Origin: Chloroflexota bacterium
GTDB lineage: Bacteria; Chloroflexota; Dehalococcoidia; UBA6926; JACQUM01
Length of the DNA stretch: 21,617 nt
Reading direction: 5' to 3'
Assembly (NCBI GenBank): GCA_016210295.1
Contig: JACQUM010000033.1
Location: 1 to 21,617 of the forward strand
Position numbers and translations under genes: made by a program. The notes under the pieces are model-generated. The model was not told the DNA's origin, did not search any database, and worked only from the letters and a program-made list of their open reading frames with translations. The stretch's first letter is position 1. Every line of letters begins with the position of its first letter. Of this stretch, positions 20,602-21,617 are shown piece by piece.

Positions 20602-21617
20602 ATGCCAGAGGAAAAGGTCATCATCTTCGACACCACTCTTCGCGACGGCGAGCAGGCCGCCGGCGCAACTCTCAACTGGGAAGAGAAGCTGGAGATCGCC
20701 AAGCAACTGGACCGCCTGGGAGTGGACGTCATCGAGGCCGGCTTCCCCGCCTCCTCCCCGGGCAACCTGGCAACCGTGCAGCGCATTGCCCAGAACGTGC
20801 GCCGCCCCATCATCGCCGGGCTAGCCCGGTGCGTCCCCGGCGACGTGGACGCCGCCTGGGAAGCCGTGAAGGGAGCGGCGCGCCCACGCATCCACGTCTT
20901 CATCTCCACCTCGGACATTCACCTCACCCACCAGCTCCGCAAGAGCCCCGAGGAGGTTCTGGAGCAGGCCGTCGCCAACGTCAAGAAGGCAAAGCAGTAC
21001 GTGGAGGACGTGGAGTTCTCCCCCATGGACGCTACCCGCACCGACCACGCCTTCCTCTTCCACATCCTGGAGGCGTGCATCGATGCTGGCGCCACCACGA
21101 TCAACATCCCCGACACCGTCGGCTATGCGATCCCCGAGGAGTTCGGGCAACTCATCCGCGACATCCGCGCTCGGGTCCCCAACGTGAACAAGGCGGTCAT
21201 CAGCGTCCACTGCCACAACGACCTGGGCCTCTCCTCCGCCAACACCCTGGCTGCCATCCAGGCCGGTGCCCGGCAGGCCGAGGTCTGTGTCAACGGCATC
21301 GGCGAGCGGGCGGGCAACGCCTCCCTCGAGGAGGTGGTCATGTCCATCAAGACCCGCGCCGACTTCTTCGGCCTCTCCACCAACGTGGACACCACCCAGA
21401 TCTACAAGACGAGCCGCATGGTGAGCGACTACACCGGCTTTTCCATCCAGCTCAACAAGGCGGTGGTGGGAGGCAACGCCTTCCGCCACGAGTCGGGCAT
21501 CCACCAGCACGGGGTCCTCAACGCCCCCATCACCTACGAGATCATGCAGCCCCAGGCCGTGGGCGTGCCCGACCGCACCCTCGTCCTGGGCCGCCAGAGC
21601 GGCCGCCACGCCCTGGA
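20602..21617 (+). CDS. leuA: 2-isopropylmalate synthase, N-terminal part (cut by window end)
   Basis: This enzyme condenses 2-oxoisovalerate with acetyl-CoA, the committed step to leucine. The first 338 codons are present. The HMGL-like TIM-barrel carries the metal/catalytic motif DTTLRDGEQ (10-18), GFPASSPG, HCHNDLG (H203, H205, D207), GIGERAGNASLEEVVM and HESGIHQHGVLN. The C-terminal LeuA dimer/regulatory domain, which binds leucine, lies beyond the window; the family is about 500 residues. ATG 20602 has AGGAGGG 8 bases upstream. It follows ilvC by 189 bases containing a hairpin-rich leader. Homocitrate and citramalate synthases are relatives, but the context favours LeuA. Confidence 0.95.
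   Translation, partial: MPEEKVIIFDTTLRDGEQAAGATLNWEEKLEIAKQLDRLGVDVIEAGFPASSPGNLATVQRIAQNVRRPIIAGLARCVPGDVDAAWEAVKGAARPRIHVFISTSDIHLTHQLRKSPEEVLEQAVANVKKAKQYVEDVEFSPMDATRTDHAFLFHILEACIDAGATTINIPDTVGYAIPEEFGQLIRDIRARVPNVNKAVISVHCHNDLGLSSANTLAAIQAGARQAEVCVNGIGERAGNASLEEVVMSIKTRADFFGLSTNVDTTQIYKTSRMVSDYTGFSIQLNKAVVGGNAFRHESGIHQHGVLNAPITYEIMQPQAVGVPDRTLVLGRQSGRHAL

Overview
The window is GC-rich bacterial chromosome, densely packed with housekeeping and amino-acid genes. The gene families, a T-box leader on the ilv operon, frequent GTG/TTG starts, short overlaps and a proline/threonine-linker lipoprotein suggest a Chloroflexota (Dehalococcoidia-like) organism. That assignment is an inference from gene content and style; no rRNA or other decisive marker is present.

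Left part (1-5521), mostly minus strand. A four-gene minus-strand operon (about 2704 to 80) encodes two tandem paralogous PIG-L deacetylases, a CpsB/YwqE-type PHP phosphatase and a small four-CxxC zinc-ribbon protein. A looser, visibly more AT-rich patch follows. It holds a small secreted protein on the plus strand, a gene-free stretch, a DUF1801 protein and a lipoprotein with a degenerate M23-like domain.

Middle part (5538-16426), all minus strand. Read in transcription order: comF and a nucleotidyltransferase-like gene; glyA; rpsF-ssb-rpsR-PpiC-type foldase-homoserine dehydrogenase; an intrinsic terminator; thrC; folE; a FemAB/BioF2-like acyltransferase; and an MshA-like GT4 glycosyltransferase. 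Hom and ThrC give the homoserine-to-threonine branch, and GlyA supplies glycine and C1 units. Promoter-like sequences precede comF, glyA and rpsF.

Right part (16521-21617), plus strand. A divergent promoter drives a T-box leader whose best-fitting specifier is CTC (Leu), followed by ilvB-ilvN (ATGA overlap), ilvC and leuA (cut by the window end). These enzymes make the branched-chain amino acid precursors and start the leucine branch. The ilvN-ilvC and ilvC-leuA gaps both carry clusters of strong hairpins.

No CRISPR array, tRNA, rRNA, transposase or phage gene was recognised. The most notable items are the T-box, the hairpin-rich leuA leader, the terminator wedged between hom and thrC, the PIG-L/CpsB/zinc-ribbon operon near an MshA-like glycosyltransferase, and an SSB whose acidic tip is not at its C-terminus.
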